Program-made: the position numbers and the translations under genes
Assembly: GCA_017465095.1 (NCBI GenBank)
Contig: JAFTWX010000039.1
Coordinates: forward strand, 1 to 64,000
DNA from: Lachnospiraceae bacterium
Lineage (GTDB): Bacteria; Bacillota; Clostridia; Lachnospirales; Lachnospiraceae
Reading direction: 5' to 3'
DNA: 64,000 nucleotides
In this document: one piece after another, positions 32,981-42,074 of the stretch
Layout: each line of letters starts with the position of its first letter
How positions within the stretch are numbered: the first letter of the stretch is position 1
Notes under the pieces: generated by a model
Seen by the model: only the letters and a program-made list of their open reading frames with translations
The model's database searches: none
What the model was told of the DNA's origin: nothing

Positions 32981-35900
32981 TTACTGCGTTAATTCCTTTT
33001 CAATCAGATTTACACTGACTAATGTGGACACACCTTTCTCCTGCATGGTAATACCATACAGACGGTCTGCTCTCTCCATTGTACCACGTCTGTGGGTAAT
33101 TACAATAAACTGCGTATGTTTCGTCAGCTTATGTAAATATTTTGCAAAACGGCCGACGTTGGAATCGTCAAGAGCCGCCTCAATCTCATCCAGCAGACAG
33201 AACGGTGACGGCTTCAGATTCTGAATTGCAAATAAAAGTGCAATTGCTGTCAGCGCCTTCTCTCCACCGGAGAGCTGCATCATATTTTGAAGTTTCTTTC
33301 CCGGTGGCTGGGCGATGATCTTGATTCCTGCTTCCAGGACATCCTCTTCCTCCATCAATTCCAGCGTACCGTGTCCGCCTCCGAACAACTCTTTAAATAC
33401 TTTATCAAACTCACTGCTGATCTGCGCAAACTTCTCATTAAACTGATTGCGCATGGCTGTGTCAAGCTCTGTGATAATTCCCTGCAATGTCTCTTCCGCC
33501 TTCACCAGGTCGTCATGCTGGTTTGACAGGAAGGAGTATCTTTCCATCAATACCTTGTAATCCTCAATGGCATTAACGTTAACATCGCCTAACTTCTTAA
33601 TATCATCTTTCAGCGCCGCCAACTGTTTTTTCATTCCGGAAAGATCGTTCATCTCCGGATCGCGAAGCTTGGCCGCAACGGAAAGTGTAATTTCGTATTC
33701 ATCCCACATGTAATTAATCTGGGATTCCAGGGACTCCTGAAGACGCTCTCTCTGTGCGTTCAGACGGAATACTTCCTTATCGAGAAGCTGTATACGGTCT
33801 GACAGCGACTCTCTCTCCGTAAAGAAATTCTTCTGTTTCTCCGTGAGCTCCTGTTTTTTCTCTGTATCGCGTTTCAGTTTTTCCTGATTCTCATCCTGCG
33901 ATGTATAGGAAGCTTCGATGGTTTTTTCCAGTTCCGTAATGTTTTCCTTCTTACGGGCCACTTCCTCCTTGGACGCATTCATATTCTCCAGGATTTCTTC
34001 CAGCTCTGCAGTCACTCTGCCGATTTCCATATTGATACGGTCGATATTCTGCTGCATGAACTCCTGCTTCTGCAGAACTTTTTCCACCTCGGTATTCATC
34101 TGAACATGAACCTCAGCCTCGGACGCCTCCGCTGCGCGGAGTTCATCCAGCGCAATCTGCATCTGACCGATCTGCTCCTGAATATTCTTCTCCATCTCTT
34201 CGGAGTTTTTCAGTTCCTCTGCTGTCCGCTGTTTCTCTTCCTGAATTTCACGGATCTGTGTTTCGATTTCCGTCTGCTCTTCCTGCAGCTTTTCAAAACC
34301 TTTTCCGGTTTCATTTTTCTTTTCCTGCGCCTGCATTACATTGAGACGGGCTGTATTCTGCTCGATAAACTTCGCCTGAAGCGTAGCCTTCACATGCTCA
34401 AGTTCCTGACGGATCTGCGTGCGCTCTGCCTTGGTCTGCTCGATTTCATCCAGCAATTTGTCCACCTGACGCAGGAAATCCTTCACTTTCTTTTCCAGTT
34501 CATCCATCTCTCTGCGGCGACCTAAAAGATTACTTGCATTTTTAAAGGCACCGCCGCTGATAGCACCGCCCGGAACAAGAAGTTCTCCTTCCAATGTAAC
34601 CATACGGATACCATAGTCAAATTTTCTGGCAATCTTCACTGCATGATCCACGTGATCCACAACGACAATACGTCCAAGCATTGCTTTGGCCACATTTTTA
34701 TATCTTTTGTCCGTGGAAACAAGATCACACGCCATTCCGATTACGCCTTTTTCATCCAGCACTTCCGGAGTTTTAAACTCCTGCGGATTTTCGATGCTGG
34801 TCAGCGGAAGGAAGGTTGCACGACCGAATTTATTCGTTTTCAAAAATTCGATCATCTTCTTCGCAGTTTCTTCGTCATCCGTAACAATATTTTGGATGTT
34901 ACCGCCGAGCGCTGTCTCAATGGCAACTTCGTATTTCTTTTCTACCTTTACAATATCCGCAACAACACCGACGATTCCCCGGTTACTTGTCTTCTGTTCC
35001 ATGACTTTGCGGATGCTGTTACCGTAGCCTTCGTACCGCTCCGTCAGATTGGAAATAGCTTCCAGTTTGGATTTTTCCTGATGATAAAGCACCTGGGTAT
35101 CACGGAGCTTCTGATCTTTCTCCGACAGAATATCCGTAATCTCATGATTGCGTTCCTCCAGGGACGACTGTCTGTCATTGAGCTCGCGGATCTGCTCATT
35201 TACCTTCTTGAATTCTTCTTCAAGTTGAGAGATAACCTCTTCCTGCTGCTGCTCATCGCTGCGGGCACGGAGAAGTTTTGAACTCATCTCCGCCTTTCGG
35301 ATATTCAGCTGTTCCAGCATGGAGTCAAAACGTCCGGCCTTGGATTTGATGGTCGCACGCTCTGTTAACGCCTCAATAATCGTCCGTTTACCGGACTCAA
35401 TATTTTCATTGTATTCTTCCATCTGCTTCTGCATCTCAAGCAGTTTGGCTTTCGCCTCATCCAATTTTGCATTCATCTGCGAATACTCGTCGTCATACTG
35501 CTTTTTCTCGTCGGCAAATGTTTTCTTTTCTTCTTCTCTCTCCTGAATCTGTGCACGGATATTTTTTTCGCGCTGCAAAAAATGCGCTTCATTATCATCC
35601 GCTGCCTTGATTTGCTCCTTCAGGACATTGATCTGCACTTCCAGCTTACCGCGCATCTCCGATGTGCTGGAAAGCATTTCGCGTTCTTTTGTGATTGCCT
35701 CCTCCAAACGCTCAATGGACTGGGCAATGCGGTCATACTCATCTTTGATGTGATCAAATTTTTCTTTTGTCTTGTTCAAATCATCATCGGCAATCCGGTG
35801 TTTCTCCGTCACCGATTCCAACTGCTCCTGAATATGGCTGTTCTCAAGAAGAAACATGTTGACATCAAGTGTCTTCATCTCCTCTTTTTTCTTGAGATAT

Positions 35901-36541
35901 ACTTTGGCCTTCTCCGCCTGTTTTTCCAGCGGTCCGACCTGTTTTTCCAATTCGGCCAGAATATCTGTCACACGGAGAAGATTTTGTTTTTCATTGTCCA
36001 GTTTCTTCTGCGCCTCGTTTTTACGACGTTTAAACTTAACAATTCCCGCTGCCTCATCGAACAATTCACGACGCTCCTCCGGCTTTCCGCTGAGGATCTT
36101 ATCAATCTGGCCCTGTCCGATAATGGAATATCCCTCTTTACCGATACCGGTATCGTAAAACAGCTCATGTACATCTCTGAGTCTGCACACGGTTCCGTTA
36201 ATCAGGTACTCGCTCTCACCGGAACGGTACAGACGTCTTGCGATGGTTACCTCAGGGTAATCAATCGCCAGCGAATGATCCGCATTATCCAGCGTAATGG
36301 CAACGTAAGCATAGCCAAGCGGCTTTCTGTTCTGTGTTCCGGAAAAGATAACGTCCTGCATGGAGGAACCACGCAGCTGTTTGACACTCTGCTCTCCGAG
36401 CACCCAGCGAACCGCATCCGCAACATTACTCTTTCCGCTTCCGTTCGGACCTACGATACCCGTAATTCCGTTGTGGAAATCAAAAATTATTTTATTTGCA
36501 AAGGATTTAAATCCATGTACTTCAATACTCTTTAAATACAT
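32981..36541 (-). CDS. smc: Chromosome segregation SMC protein
   Basis: A 1186-residue SMC ATPase that compacts and segregates the chromosome. The N-terminal head starts 'MYLKSIEVHGFKSFANK', with Walker A 'GPNGSGKSNVADAVRWVLGE'. Long coiled coils (about 170-500 and 680-1020) flank a hinge (about 515-640, 'GIVGVVADIVKVEKKYEVAI'). The C-terminal head has the signature 'MQLSGGEKALTAIALLFAI' and Walker B 'CLLDEIEAALDD'. The frame extends 18 codons upstream, but the Met at 36541 is the family start. It follows rnc by 7 bp. Confidence 0.97.
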   Translation of the reverse strand: MYLKSIEVHGFKSFANKIIFDFHNGITGIVGPNGSGKSNVADAVRWVLGEQSVKQLRGSSMQDVIFSGTQNRKPLGYAYVAITLDNADHSLAIDYPEVTIARRLYRSGESEYLINGTVCRLRDVHELFYDTGIGKEGYSIIGQGQIDKILSGKPEERRELFDEAAGIVKFKRRKNEAQKKLDNEKQNLLRVTDILAELEKQVGPLEKQAEKAKVYLKKKEEMKTLDVNMFLLENSHIQEQLESVTEKHRIADDDLNKTKEKFDHIKDEYDRIAQSIERLEEAITKEREMLSSTSEMRGKLEVQINVLKEQIKAADDNEAHFLQREKNIRAQIQEREEEKKTFADEKKQYDDEYSQMNAKLDEAKAKLLEMQKQMEEYNENIESGKRTIIEALTERATIKSKAGRFDSMLEQLNIRKAEMSSKLLRARSDEQQQEEVISQLEEEFKKVNEQIRELNDRQSSLEERNHEITDILSEKDQKLRDTQVLYHQEKSKLEAISNLTERYEGYGNSIRKVMEQKTSNRGIVGVVADIVKVEKKYEVAIETALGGNIQNIVTDDEETAKKMIEFLKTNKFGRATFLPLTSIENPQEFKTPEVLDEKGVIGMACDLVSTDKRYKNVAKAMLGRIVVVDHVDHAVKIARKFDYGIRMVTLEGELLVPGGAISGGAFKNASNLLGRRREMDELEKKVKDFLRQVDKLLDEIEQTKAERTQIRQELEHVKATLQAKFIEQNTARLNVMQAQEKKNETGKGFEKLQEEQTEIETQIREIQEEKQRTAEELKNSEEMEKNIQEQIGQMQIALDELRAAEASEAEVHVQMNTEVEKVLQKQEFMQQNIDRINMEIGRVTAELEEILENMNASKEEVARKKENITELEKTIEASYTSQDENQEKLKRDTEKKQELTEKQKNFFTERESLSDRIQLLDKEVFRLNAQRERLQESLESQINYMWDEYEITLSVAAKLRDPEMNDLSGMKKQLAALKDDIKKLGDVNVNAIEDYKVLMERYSFLSNQHDDLVKAEETLQGIITELDTAMRNQFNEKFAQISSEFDKVFKELFGGGHGTLELMEEEDVLEAGIKIIAQPPGKKLQNMMQLSGGEKALTAIALLFAIQNLKPSPFCLLDEIEAALDDSNVGRFAKYLHKLTKHTQFIVITHRRGTMERADRLYGITMQEKGVSTLVSVNLIEKELTQ

Positions 36542-36548
36542 ACTGCAC

Positions 36549-37244
36549 CTACTTCTTTTCATTACGCAGACAGAGCAATGCTTCGTACGCCGCATGCTGC
36601 TCTGAAAGCTTTTTGGACTGTCCTTCCCCGTAGCCGATTACTTTGCCGTCCAGAACCGCTTCCGTCTTAAAAAGCTTTTCGTGATCCGGTCCTTCTTCTC
36701 CGACAAGCCGATAGGAAAACTCTCCTGCTTTCTTTGTCTGAATCATCTCCTGCAAAATGGATTTTGCATCATAAAACAGCTGTTTATTTTCCAAATCATT
36801 CAACACAAATGTGAGAATGAATTTTTTCGCTTCCTCAATCCCCGCATCCAGGTAAATCGCTCCGATCAGCGCCTCTACGCCATCCGCAATAATGGAATCA
36901 CGGTCACGCCCTCCGGTCGCTTCTTCCCCTTTGCCCAGAAGCAGATATTGTCCCAGTTCAAGCTGTCTGGCCGTAATCGCCAGTGACGGCTCACAGACTG
37001 CGCTGGCTCTCATCTTTGTCAAATTACCTTCCGTGGTCTTCGGATGGTTAAAATAAAAATACTCACTGCTAACCATCTCAAGCACCGCATCTCCGAGAAA
37101 CTCGATTCTCTCATAGCTATCCAGCTTGTTAATCTTTTGCTCGTTCGCAAAGGATGTATGGGTCATTGCCTGCTTTAAAAGCTTTTCATCCCGGAACTTA
37201 TATCCTATTTTTTTCTCTAATTCACCAAAATTAAAATTATTCAT
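36549..37244 (-). CDS. rnc: Ribonuclease III
   Basis: A 231-residue double-strand-specific RNase for rRNA processing. The catalytic signature 'YERIEFLGDAVLEMVSSEYF' sits near residues 37-56. The second acidic site is 'SIIADGVEALIGAIYLDAG'. A C-terminal dsRNA-binding domain (about 155-230) ends 'GQSKKLSEQHAAYEALLCL'. The Met at 37244 has GGAG 9 bp away and is preferred over a TTG six codons upstream. It sits between acpP and smc, as in many Clostridia. Confidence 0.97.
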   Translation of the reverse strand: MNNFNFGELEKKIGYKFRDEKLLKQAMTHTSFANEQKINKLDSYERIEFLGDAVLEMVSSEYFYFNHPKTTEGNLTKMRASAVCEPSLAITARQLELGQYLLLGKGEEATGGRDRDSIIADGVEALIGAIYLDAGIEEAKKFILTFVLNDLENKQLFYDAKSILQEMIQTKKAGEFSYRLVGEEGPDHEKLFKTEAVLDGKVIGYGEGQSKKLSEQHAAYEALLCLRNEKK

Positions 37245-37262
37245 AGTCAAATACTCCAACAA

Positions 37263-37279
37263 AGGCCCGTATAGGGCCT
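37263..37279 (-). terminator. Short hairpin between acpP and rnc
   Basis: Stem AGGCCC (37263-37268) / GGGCCT (37274-37279), loop GTATA, directly after the acpP stop. On the minus strand only TTTG follows, so it is at best a weak attenuator or an RNA-processing hairpin. Confidence 0.45.
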
Positions 37280-37283
37280 CTGC

Positions 37284-37520
37284 TTATTTCTTTGCCGTTG
37301 TTTGACTGATATACAAAACTGCCTGCTCGACAGTTTTTATCTTCTCCACCTTCGCCGGATCAAGCGTTACGTCAAGTTCCTCCTCCAGGCGGGCTACAAT
37401 CTGAAAGACATCAAGTGAATCCGCGCCCAGATCCGACACAAATGTAGTATCTTTGTGAATCTCACTTGCATCCACACCGAGTACTTCCACAAGAATCTTT
37501 GTCAGAATTTCCAGTTCCAT
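37284..37520 (-). CDS. acpP: Acyl carrier protein
   Basis: 78 residues. The phosphopantetheine site is the Ser in 'DLGADSLDVFQIVARLEEEL', and the surrounding acidic four-helix fold is standard. It carries growing acyl chains in fatty acid synthesis and hands them to PlsX. It lies 12 bp after plsX, and rnc follows. Confidence 0.97.
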   Translation of the reverse strand: MELEILTKILVEVLGVDASEIHKDTTFVSDLGADSLDVFQIVARLEEELDVTLDPAKVEKIKTVEQAVLYISQTTAKK

Positions 37521-37532
37521 ATCAAAGACCTC

Positions 37533-38555
37533 CTACTGTTCGTCTTTACCCTGAATTTTTTCTTTGATTTTTTCGTTAATTTTCTGTTCTTTAAATGTCA
37601 GACACTGTAAAATGGAGTTTTTAATCTCCCCTGACATACTGCTTCCGTGTGTCTTTACAACAAGACCTTTCAGTCCCAGCATCGGCGCACCGCCGTACTG
37701 TTCCAAATCAAATGTCTTGAGCGTCTCTTTCAATGCCGGTTTCACAAGCATTGCACCGATTTTACTGCGCATATTGGACATCATACCTCTCTTAATCTTG
37801 CGAATCAGAGTCTGTCCGACGCCCTCAAATGTTTTGAGCACCACATTTCCGACAAACGCCTCACAAACAATAACATCCACAGTACCCGCCGGAATATCTC
37901 TTGCTTCTACACTTCCGACAAAATTGATGTCCGGACATGCTTTCAGGAGCGGGAATGTCTCCTTTACAAGAGCATTGCCCTTTTCTTCTTCCGCACCGTT
38001 ATTTACGATGCCGACCGTTGGATTTTTTACGCCCATAACACTTTCCATATAAATGGAACCCATTTTTGCAAACTGTACCAGATTGGAAGGTCTCGCATCC
38101 ACGTTTGCTCCGCAGTCAATAAGGAGCGAACATCCTCTCTCATTATCCACCGGAATAAGCGGCGCAAGAGGTGGTCTTTCCACGCCTTTGATTCGTCCGA
38201 TCAGAACCTGTCCGCCGACAAGTACCGCACCTGTGCTTCCCGCTGAAACAAACGCATCCGCCTCACCGTTGCGTACCATGGTCATACCTTTTACGATAGA
38301 TGAATCTTTTTTGGAACGGATTGCGTTTACCGGCGCCTCTGCCATCTCAATCACTTCCGTAGCATTTACAACTTCCACTCTTTCTTTGTCGTATGTATAT
38401 TTTTCAAGCTCTGCATTGACCGCATCCTCGCGTCCAACCAGATATACAAATACTTTATCACTTTCTTTTAATGCTTCCACCGCACCTTTGACTACCTGCT
38501 CCGGTGCATTGTCGCCGCCCATGGCGTCAACTACCACTTTTACCAATTCTGACAT
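37533..38555 (-). CDS. plsX: Phosphate acyltransferase PlsX
   Basis: A 340-residue enzyme that makes acyl-phosphate from acyl-ACP, feeding PlsY (1974-2624). Motifs: 'VVVDAMGGDNAPEQVVKGAV', 'SIVKGMTMVRNGEADAFVSAGSTGAVLVGG' (in parts: VRNGEADAFVSAGSTGA), 'DCGANVDARP' and 'CEAFVGNVVLKTFEGVG'. First gene of plsX-acpP-rnc-smc-ftsY-ilvA with its own promoter. Confidence 0.97.
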   Translation of the reverse strand: MSELVKVVVDAMGGDNAPEQVVKGAVEALKESDKVFVYLVGREDAVNAELEKYTYDKERVEVVNATEVIEMAEAPVNAIRSKKDSSIVKGMTMVRNGEADAFVSAGSTGAVLVGGQVLIGRIKGVERPPLAPLIPVDNERGCSLLIDCGANVDARPSNLVQFAKMGSIYMESVMGVKNPTVGIVNNGAEEEKGNALVKETFPLLKACPDINFVGSVEARDIPAGTVDVIVCEAFVGNVVLKTFEGVGQTLIRKIKRGMMSNMRSKIGAMLVKPALKETLKTFDLEQYGGAPMLGLKGLVVKTHGSSMSGEIKNSILQCLTFKEQKINEKIKEKIQGKDEQ

Positions 38556-38597
38556 GGTCGTTCCTCCTTATATAAGTCAATAAAACCGCTACCTTAT

Positions 38598-38626
38598 AAT
38601 ATACTTCATACACTGTAAAAAAGCAA
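38598..38626 (-). promoter_or_regulatory. Promoter of the plsX-acpP-rnc-smc-ftsY-ilvA operon
   Basis: TTGCTT (38621-38626) and TATATT (38598-38603) are 17 bp apart on the minus strand, about 43 bp upstream of plsX and just after the rpmF terminator. No FapR-like long palindrome was seen. Confidence 0.55.
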
Positions 38627-38627
38627 G

Positions 38628-38662
38628 AAAAAAGGTGCCTGTATCTATACAATACAGGCACC
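38628..38662 (-). terminator. Terminator of rpmF
   Basis: Perfect 11-bp stem GGTGCCTGTAT (38634-38644) / ATACAGGCACC (38652-38662) with a 7-nt loop, followed by six T on the minus strand. Confidence 0.94.
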
Positions 38663-38678
38663 CAAATTTACATCTTAA

Positions 38679-38861
38679 TTAGTCAGCTACAGAAATGATT
38701 TCTTTCTTGTTGTAGCTTCCGCATTTTTTACAAACTCTGTGAGGCATCATTAAAGCACCACATTTGCTGCATTTTACTAAAGTCGGAGCGCTCATTTTCC
38801 AGTTAGCTCTTCTTTTGTCTCTTCTACCTTTAGAAGATTTATTTTTTGGACAGATAGACAT
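38679..38861 (-). CDS. rpmF: 50S ribosomal protein L32
   Basis: 60 residues. Basic N-terminus 'MSICPKNKSSKGRRDKRRANW' (in parts: SKGRRDKRRANW) and a zinc ribbon of the C+ type, 'KCSKCGALMMPHRVCKKCGSY', with four Cys in two CxxC pairs. It follows the DUF177 gene, a near-universal pairing. Confidence 0.97.
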   Translation of the reverse strand: MSICPKNKSSKGRRDKRRANWKMSAPTLVKCSKCGALMMPHRVCKKCGSYNKKEIISVAD

Positions 38862-38876
38862 CGTTACACCTCCTTA

Positions 38877-39386
38877 TCACGCGTTAAAGATATCTTTTAT
38901 GACTGCCATACGTGGGTCCGGAACAAATGTATCGCATCCGCAATCCCCCTCATTCAGGTCTTTGCCGCACACGGTGCAAATTCCTTTGCAATCCTCGTGG
39001 CACAACACCTTCATAGGCCAGTTTATCAATATTTCATTGCCGACCAGCGCATCTGTGTCCAGTTCGTATCCTGCCACAAATGACATCTCGTCCGCTGCTT
39101 CGGGAGTCCCTATCATACTCTCCTTCAGACTTTCTTCCAGTTTCAGTTCAAGCGGAACTCTCACCGGCTTTAAGCACCTGCCGCACGGAATTTCACACAC
39201 CAGAGAAATCTCGCCCTGCAAAAGAACTTCGCCCTTCGCCTTATTTGTCAATGTAAGTGTCAACGGTGAACATTCACAAATCGGATATGTTTCCGAATGT
39301 ATAATCACTTGTTCTGACTCATAGGCAGTTGTAAGTGTCTCCTCTTTTCCTTCACTTGAAAAAATATCGGTCAGGTTATATAACAT
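38877..39386 (-). CDS. DUF177 (YceD-family) protein
   Basis: 169 residues. The DUF177 core is 'CEIPCGRCLKPVRVPLELKLEESL', with a C-terminal Cys cluster 'CHEDCKGICTVCGKDLNEGDCGC' (split CHEDCKGICTVCG and DLNEGDCGC) that probably binds metal. YceD proteins act in ribosome or rRNA metabolism, usually next to rpmF, as here (15 bp). Own consensus promoter. Confidence 0.93.
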   Translation of the reverse strand: MLYNLTDIFSSEGKEETLTTAYESEQVIIHSETYPICECSPLTLTLTNKAKGEVLLQGEISLVCEIPCGRCLKPVRVPLELKLEESLKESMIGTPEAADEMSFVAGYELDTDALVGNEILINWPMKVLCHEDCKGICTVCGKDLNEGDCGCDTFVPDPRMAVIKDIFNA

Positions 39387-39412
39387 AGCATACTCCTATC
39401 CACACTCAAACA

Positions 39413-39441
39413 ATTATACATATGGGTCTTGAGTTTGTCAA
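39413..39441 (-). promoter_or_regulatory. Consensus promoter of DUF177-rpmF
   Basis: Perfect TTGACA (39436-39441) and TATAAT (39413-39418) with a 17-bp spacer, about 27 bp upstream of the start codon. It is the strongest promoter match I found in the window. Confidence 0.92.
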
Positions 39442-39455
39442 CCGCTTTTTCAAAA

Positions 39456-39851
39456 TCAATCACATGGATTTTCAATTCCGGAATCCTCCGTCAAATGCGT
39501 CAGGTAACGTTCCGGATTTTCCCGCATTTTCATAAATGTATCAAAGGCAAGCAACACCATGGATGTCTGATTTCCTTTTGTCCTGCTCGTATCCATATCG
39601 AGTTTTGTCTTAAATCCGTCCATCTGCCAAATCAGGATATCAACAATCGTGTATCCGCAGATTTTTACCTGACACGGAAAGTCCTGTTTTACAAGATATA
39701 TCACATACTCTTTGTACACATCATCATTTTTCAAAAATGCATCCCAAAGCTGTTCAAAGAATCCATCTTCCATTTTGCAAGCTTTGCAGGCATCTTCTGT
39801 CACTTGTTTGACTTGTTCTCTTGTAACTACAAACTTGTTGTTTTCTGCCAT
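39456..39851 (-). CDS. Unrecognised 131-residue cytoplasmic protein
   Basis: Starts 'MAENNKFVVTREQVKQVTEDACKACKMEDGFF', then a helical, acidic body ending 'RENPERYLTHLTEDSGIENPCD'. No signal peptide or TM segment. Two Cys in 'ACKACK' and one in 'FPCQVKICGY'. The Met at 39851 has GGGAG 8 bp upstream; the frame is open much further up but overlaps the divergent gene. It ends just upstream of the DUF177-rpmF promoter. I do not recognise a family; it is probably a lineage-specific conserved protein. Confidence 0.7.
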   Translation of the reverse strand: MAENNKFVVTREQVKQVTEDACKACKMEDGFFEQLWDAFLKNDDVYKEYVIYLVKQDFPCQVKICGYTIVDILIWQMDGFKTKLDMDTSRTKGNQTSMVLLAFDTFMKMRENPERYLTHLTEDSGIENPCD

Positions 39852-39956
39852 TTGCTTTTCTCCCTCTCTCTTCCATGCAGTCTTTTTCACATCATAACAT
39901 AGTTTTTCATCTTTTGGAAATGATAGATAGAAATACATTTTTAAGGAGGCAACATT

Positions 39957-40391
39957 ATGACTCAAAAAGATTCTATTAAACTTCTGCGGGAATGCGAGGC
40001 CGGATGCGCCATGGGCATCTCTTCCATCGATGAAATCTTAGACAAAGTGCGCGATGACAAATACGTGCAAATCTTGCAGGAAAGCAAAGACCATCACGAC
40101 AAACTCAAAAGCGAAATCCACAATCTGCTCATCCAGGCCGGAAGCGATGACAAGGAACCGTCTATGATGGCTGAAGTCATGGCGACCATGAAAACTTCTT
40201 TCAAAATGCAAATGAACGACTCCGATCAGACAGCAGCCGACCTTATTGTGTCCGGTTGTCAGATGGGAATCCGCTCGCTGCACAAATACAAAAACAAATA
40301 TGCGAACGCCGGCCATACAGCAACCGACATCTGCAATCGTCTGCTCGACATTGAGGATGAACTCTGCCACAAAAGCTTTGCCTATTTATAA
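39957..40391 (+). CDS. Ferritin-like four-helix-bundle protein (DUF2383-like)
   Basis: 144 residues, predicted all-helical and hydrophilic. 'LLRECEAGCAMGISSIDEILDKVRDDKYVQILQESKDHHDKL' suggests the first two helices, with 'DHHDKLKSEI' and 'QTAADLIVSGCQMGIRSLHKYKNKY' in later ones. The pattern recalls DUF2383-like, ferritin-type bundles, but the metal-binding Glu/His set cannot be confirmed. Strong AAGGAGG upstream of the ATG. It is divergent from the 131-residue gene and lies 59 bp upstream of the DUF6020-like gene. Confidence 0.75.
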   Translation: MTQKDSIKLLRECEAGCAMGISSIDEILDKVRDDKYVQILQESKDHHDKLKSEIHNLLIQAGSDDKEPSMMAEVMATMKTSFKMQMNDSDQTAADLIVSGCQMGIRSLHKYKNKYANAGHTATDICNRLLDIEDELCHKSFAYL

Positions 40392-40450
40392 CATTTGTAA
40401 AAAACGGGCGTATATGCTATATTCAAAAGAAGAAAAACGGAGGTTACTCT

Positions 40451-42028
40451 ATGACAACACGAATGATAAAACTGCGGATTCCGCTGACTCTTATTTTCGG
40501 AATCCTTCATATATTAATTGTTAAGAACAGAGATATGGTGACATTTTCCATGCCGGATAATCCGAGACTTTATGTTTATGGCATTATCGCACTGGCAGTT
40601 GTTTTCTGCTTCCTGTTTTATTTTATCTTTTTTACCGTACTGCAAAAGCTTATTGCACGCGACCGGAAGTTTTGGTCCTACTTTAAATATTTCCTCGGCT
40701 ATTTTGCATTCATGGGTGTCTTTTGGTTGCTAACCTGGCCGGGTATTTTTAAAGGGGACGAATTTTACGTGATTCAAAGCGCAAAAGACTTTACGCTTTC
40801 CGGCGGCCAATCGGGACTGACAAGTATTTTTTATATCGTATCCCTCTTGTTTTTCCCGTCGATGGCGACAATTACCTTTGTGCAACTTTTAATCATCTGC
40901 ACAATTTTTGCCGTCATCATGCATGATATGTCAGAAATTATCTCCGGCAAACGAAAATACCTTCTGTATCTTCCGTTTCTGCTTCTCCCTGTGATTGACG
41001 GAAATTTATTCACGCTTCGCGCGACGATGGTTTCCTGGGGTTTCCTGTTTGTAATCAGCAAACTCTACTATCTGATTAAAACAGATACTTTAACCATGCG
41101 ATACGGTATTATTCTTTCCGCGCTTTCTGGACTTTTGATTGCATGGAGAAGTGAGTACATATATATGCTTCTGTTGCTCCCGCTTGCCTTGTGGTTTTTA
41201 AAGAAAACAGACTTAAAACGGGCACTGTTTCTTTTCCTTATATGTTTTGTAAGCTACAGCTTACTTCAGGTTCCGAACAAGATTGCTTTAAACGGAAGTA
41301 ACAAATATCCGATTTCACTTGTACTCAATCCGGTGGCCAATCTTTTTACGGAAGTCGAAACACTGAAGGGTCCTTCCGTTTATGACGATGTGATGGAAAT
41401 AAACAAACTGGTAGATGCAGCGCTTCTGCGCCAATCTGCATCCGTGCGAAACATCAGCCAGTACTGGAACATCCCCGACGTATTACCGCAGGATCAGCTG
41501 CGTTCTTTCATGACCGCTTCCTTACGCCTGATTGTTTACAATCCGGATAAATTTATGAAGTACCGCTGGCAAACGTTTGCCTATACAAACGGCCTTTATC
41601 CCGACCGCGTCAATCACCCGTGCGGAACGGTCGACAGCATCAATAAACTGATTTATTATGATATGGATTATAAGTCTATGTTTGTTTTTATGAATCCGCC
41701 GCTCGGTCAAAATCTTCGCGAGAAAACAATTTCTCTTTTGGCGTGCAGAACCTATGGGCAGGACGAAATCAGAACAAACGCACTTCTTCCGGTCTTTTAT
41801 AACTGTATTCCGGTCATTGTGTGTATGATTGCATTGTTCTTGTATGCATGTTTCAAAAAAGACAAACTGACCGCCATGCTCGTGCTTATGACAAGTGCCC
41901 AGGTAGTACTCATCTTCCTGACCGCACCGGCCATGTTTTTCATGTATTATTTCTGCTTCTACTTAAGCGGATATTTTTTGACAATGTTAGCCATTGCTGA
42001 CTTCAAGTCGAAATCAAATCAGGCATAA
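40451..42028 (+). CDS. DUF6020-like polytopic membrane protein
   Basis: 525 residues with about 12 hydrophobic segments. The block 'FMGVFWLLTWPGIFKGDEFYVIQSAKDF' (in parts: LLTWPGIFKGDEFYVI) marks the family, which is related to GT-C glycosyltransferases and carries the acidic pair after the first TMs. A long loop (about 290-420) contains 'NGLYPDRVNHPCGTVDSINK'. It probably acts on a lipid-linked sugar at the cell surface, by analogy only. GGAG lies 10 bp before the ATG. Ends at a shared terminator with the anti-sigma gene. Confidence 0.75.
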   Translation: MTTRMIKLRIPLTLIFGILHILIVKNRDMVTFSMPDNPRLYVYGIIALAVVFCFLFYFIFFTVLQKLIARDRKFWSYFKYFLGYFAFMGVFWLLTWPGIFKGDEFYVIQSAKDFTLSGGQSGLTSIFYIVSLLFFPSMATITFVQLLIICTIFAVIMHDMSEIISGKRKYLLYLPFLLLPVIDGNLFTLRATMVSWGFLFVISKLYYLIKTDTLTMRYGIILSALSGLLIAWRSEYIYMLLLLPLALWFLKKTDLKRALFLFLICFVSYSLLQVPNKIALNGSNKYPISLVLNPVANLFTEVETLKGPSVYDDVMEINKLVDAALLRQSASVRNISQYWNIPDVLPQDQLRSFMTASLRLIVYNPDKFMKYRWQTFAYTNGLYPDRVNHPCGTVDSINKLIYYDMDYKSMFVFMNPPLGQNLREKTISLLACRTYGQDEIRTNALLPVFYNCIPVIVCMIALFLYACFKKDKLTAMLVLMTSAQVVLIFLTAPAMFFMYYFCFYLSGYFLTMLAIADFKSKSNQA

Positions 42029-42029
42029 A

Positions 42030-42060
42030 AATAAGTGTCGCGTTGTTTGCGACACTTATT
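42030..42060. terminator. Bidirectional terminator, DUF6020-like gene / anti-sigma gene
   Basis: Perfect 12-bp stem AATAAGTGTCGC (42030-42041) / GCGACACTTATT (42049-42060), 7-nt loop, with TTAA-rich flanks on both sides. It lies between two convergent genes. Confidence 0.9.
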
Positions 42061-42074
42061 TTAATTCCGTCTTT

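Noticed and set aside
35582..36535. Plus-strand ORF of 317 codons inside smc
   Set aside because: Antisense shadow over the SMC N-terminal head and first coiled coil; Phe/Leu-rich from reversed Lys/Glu codons.
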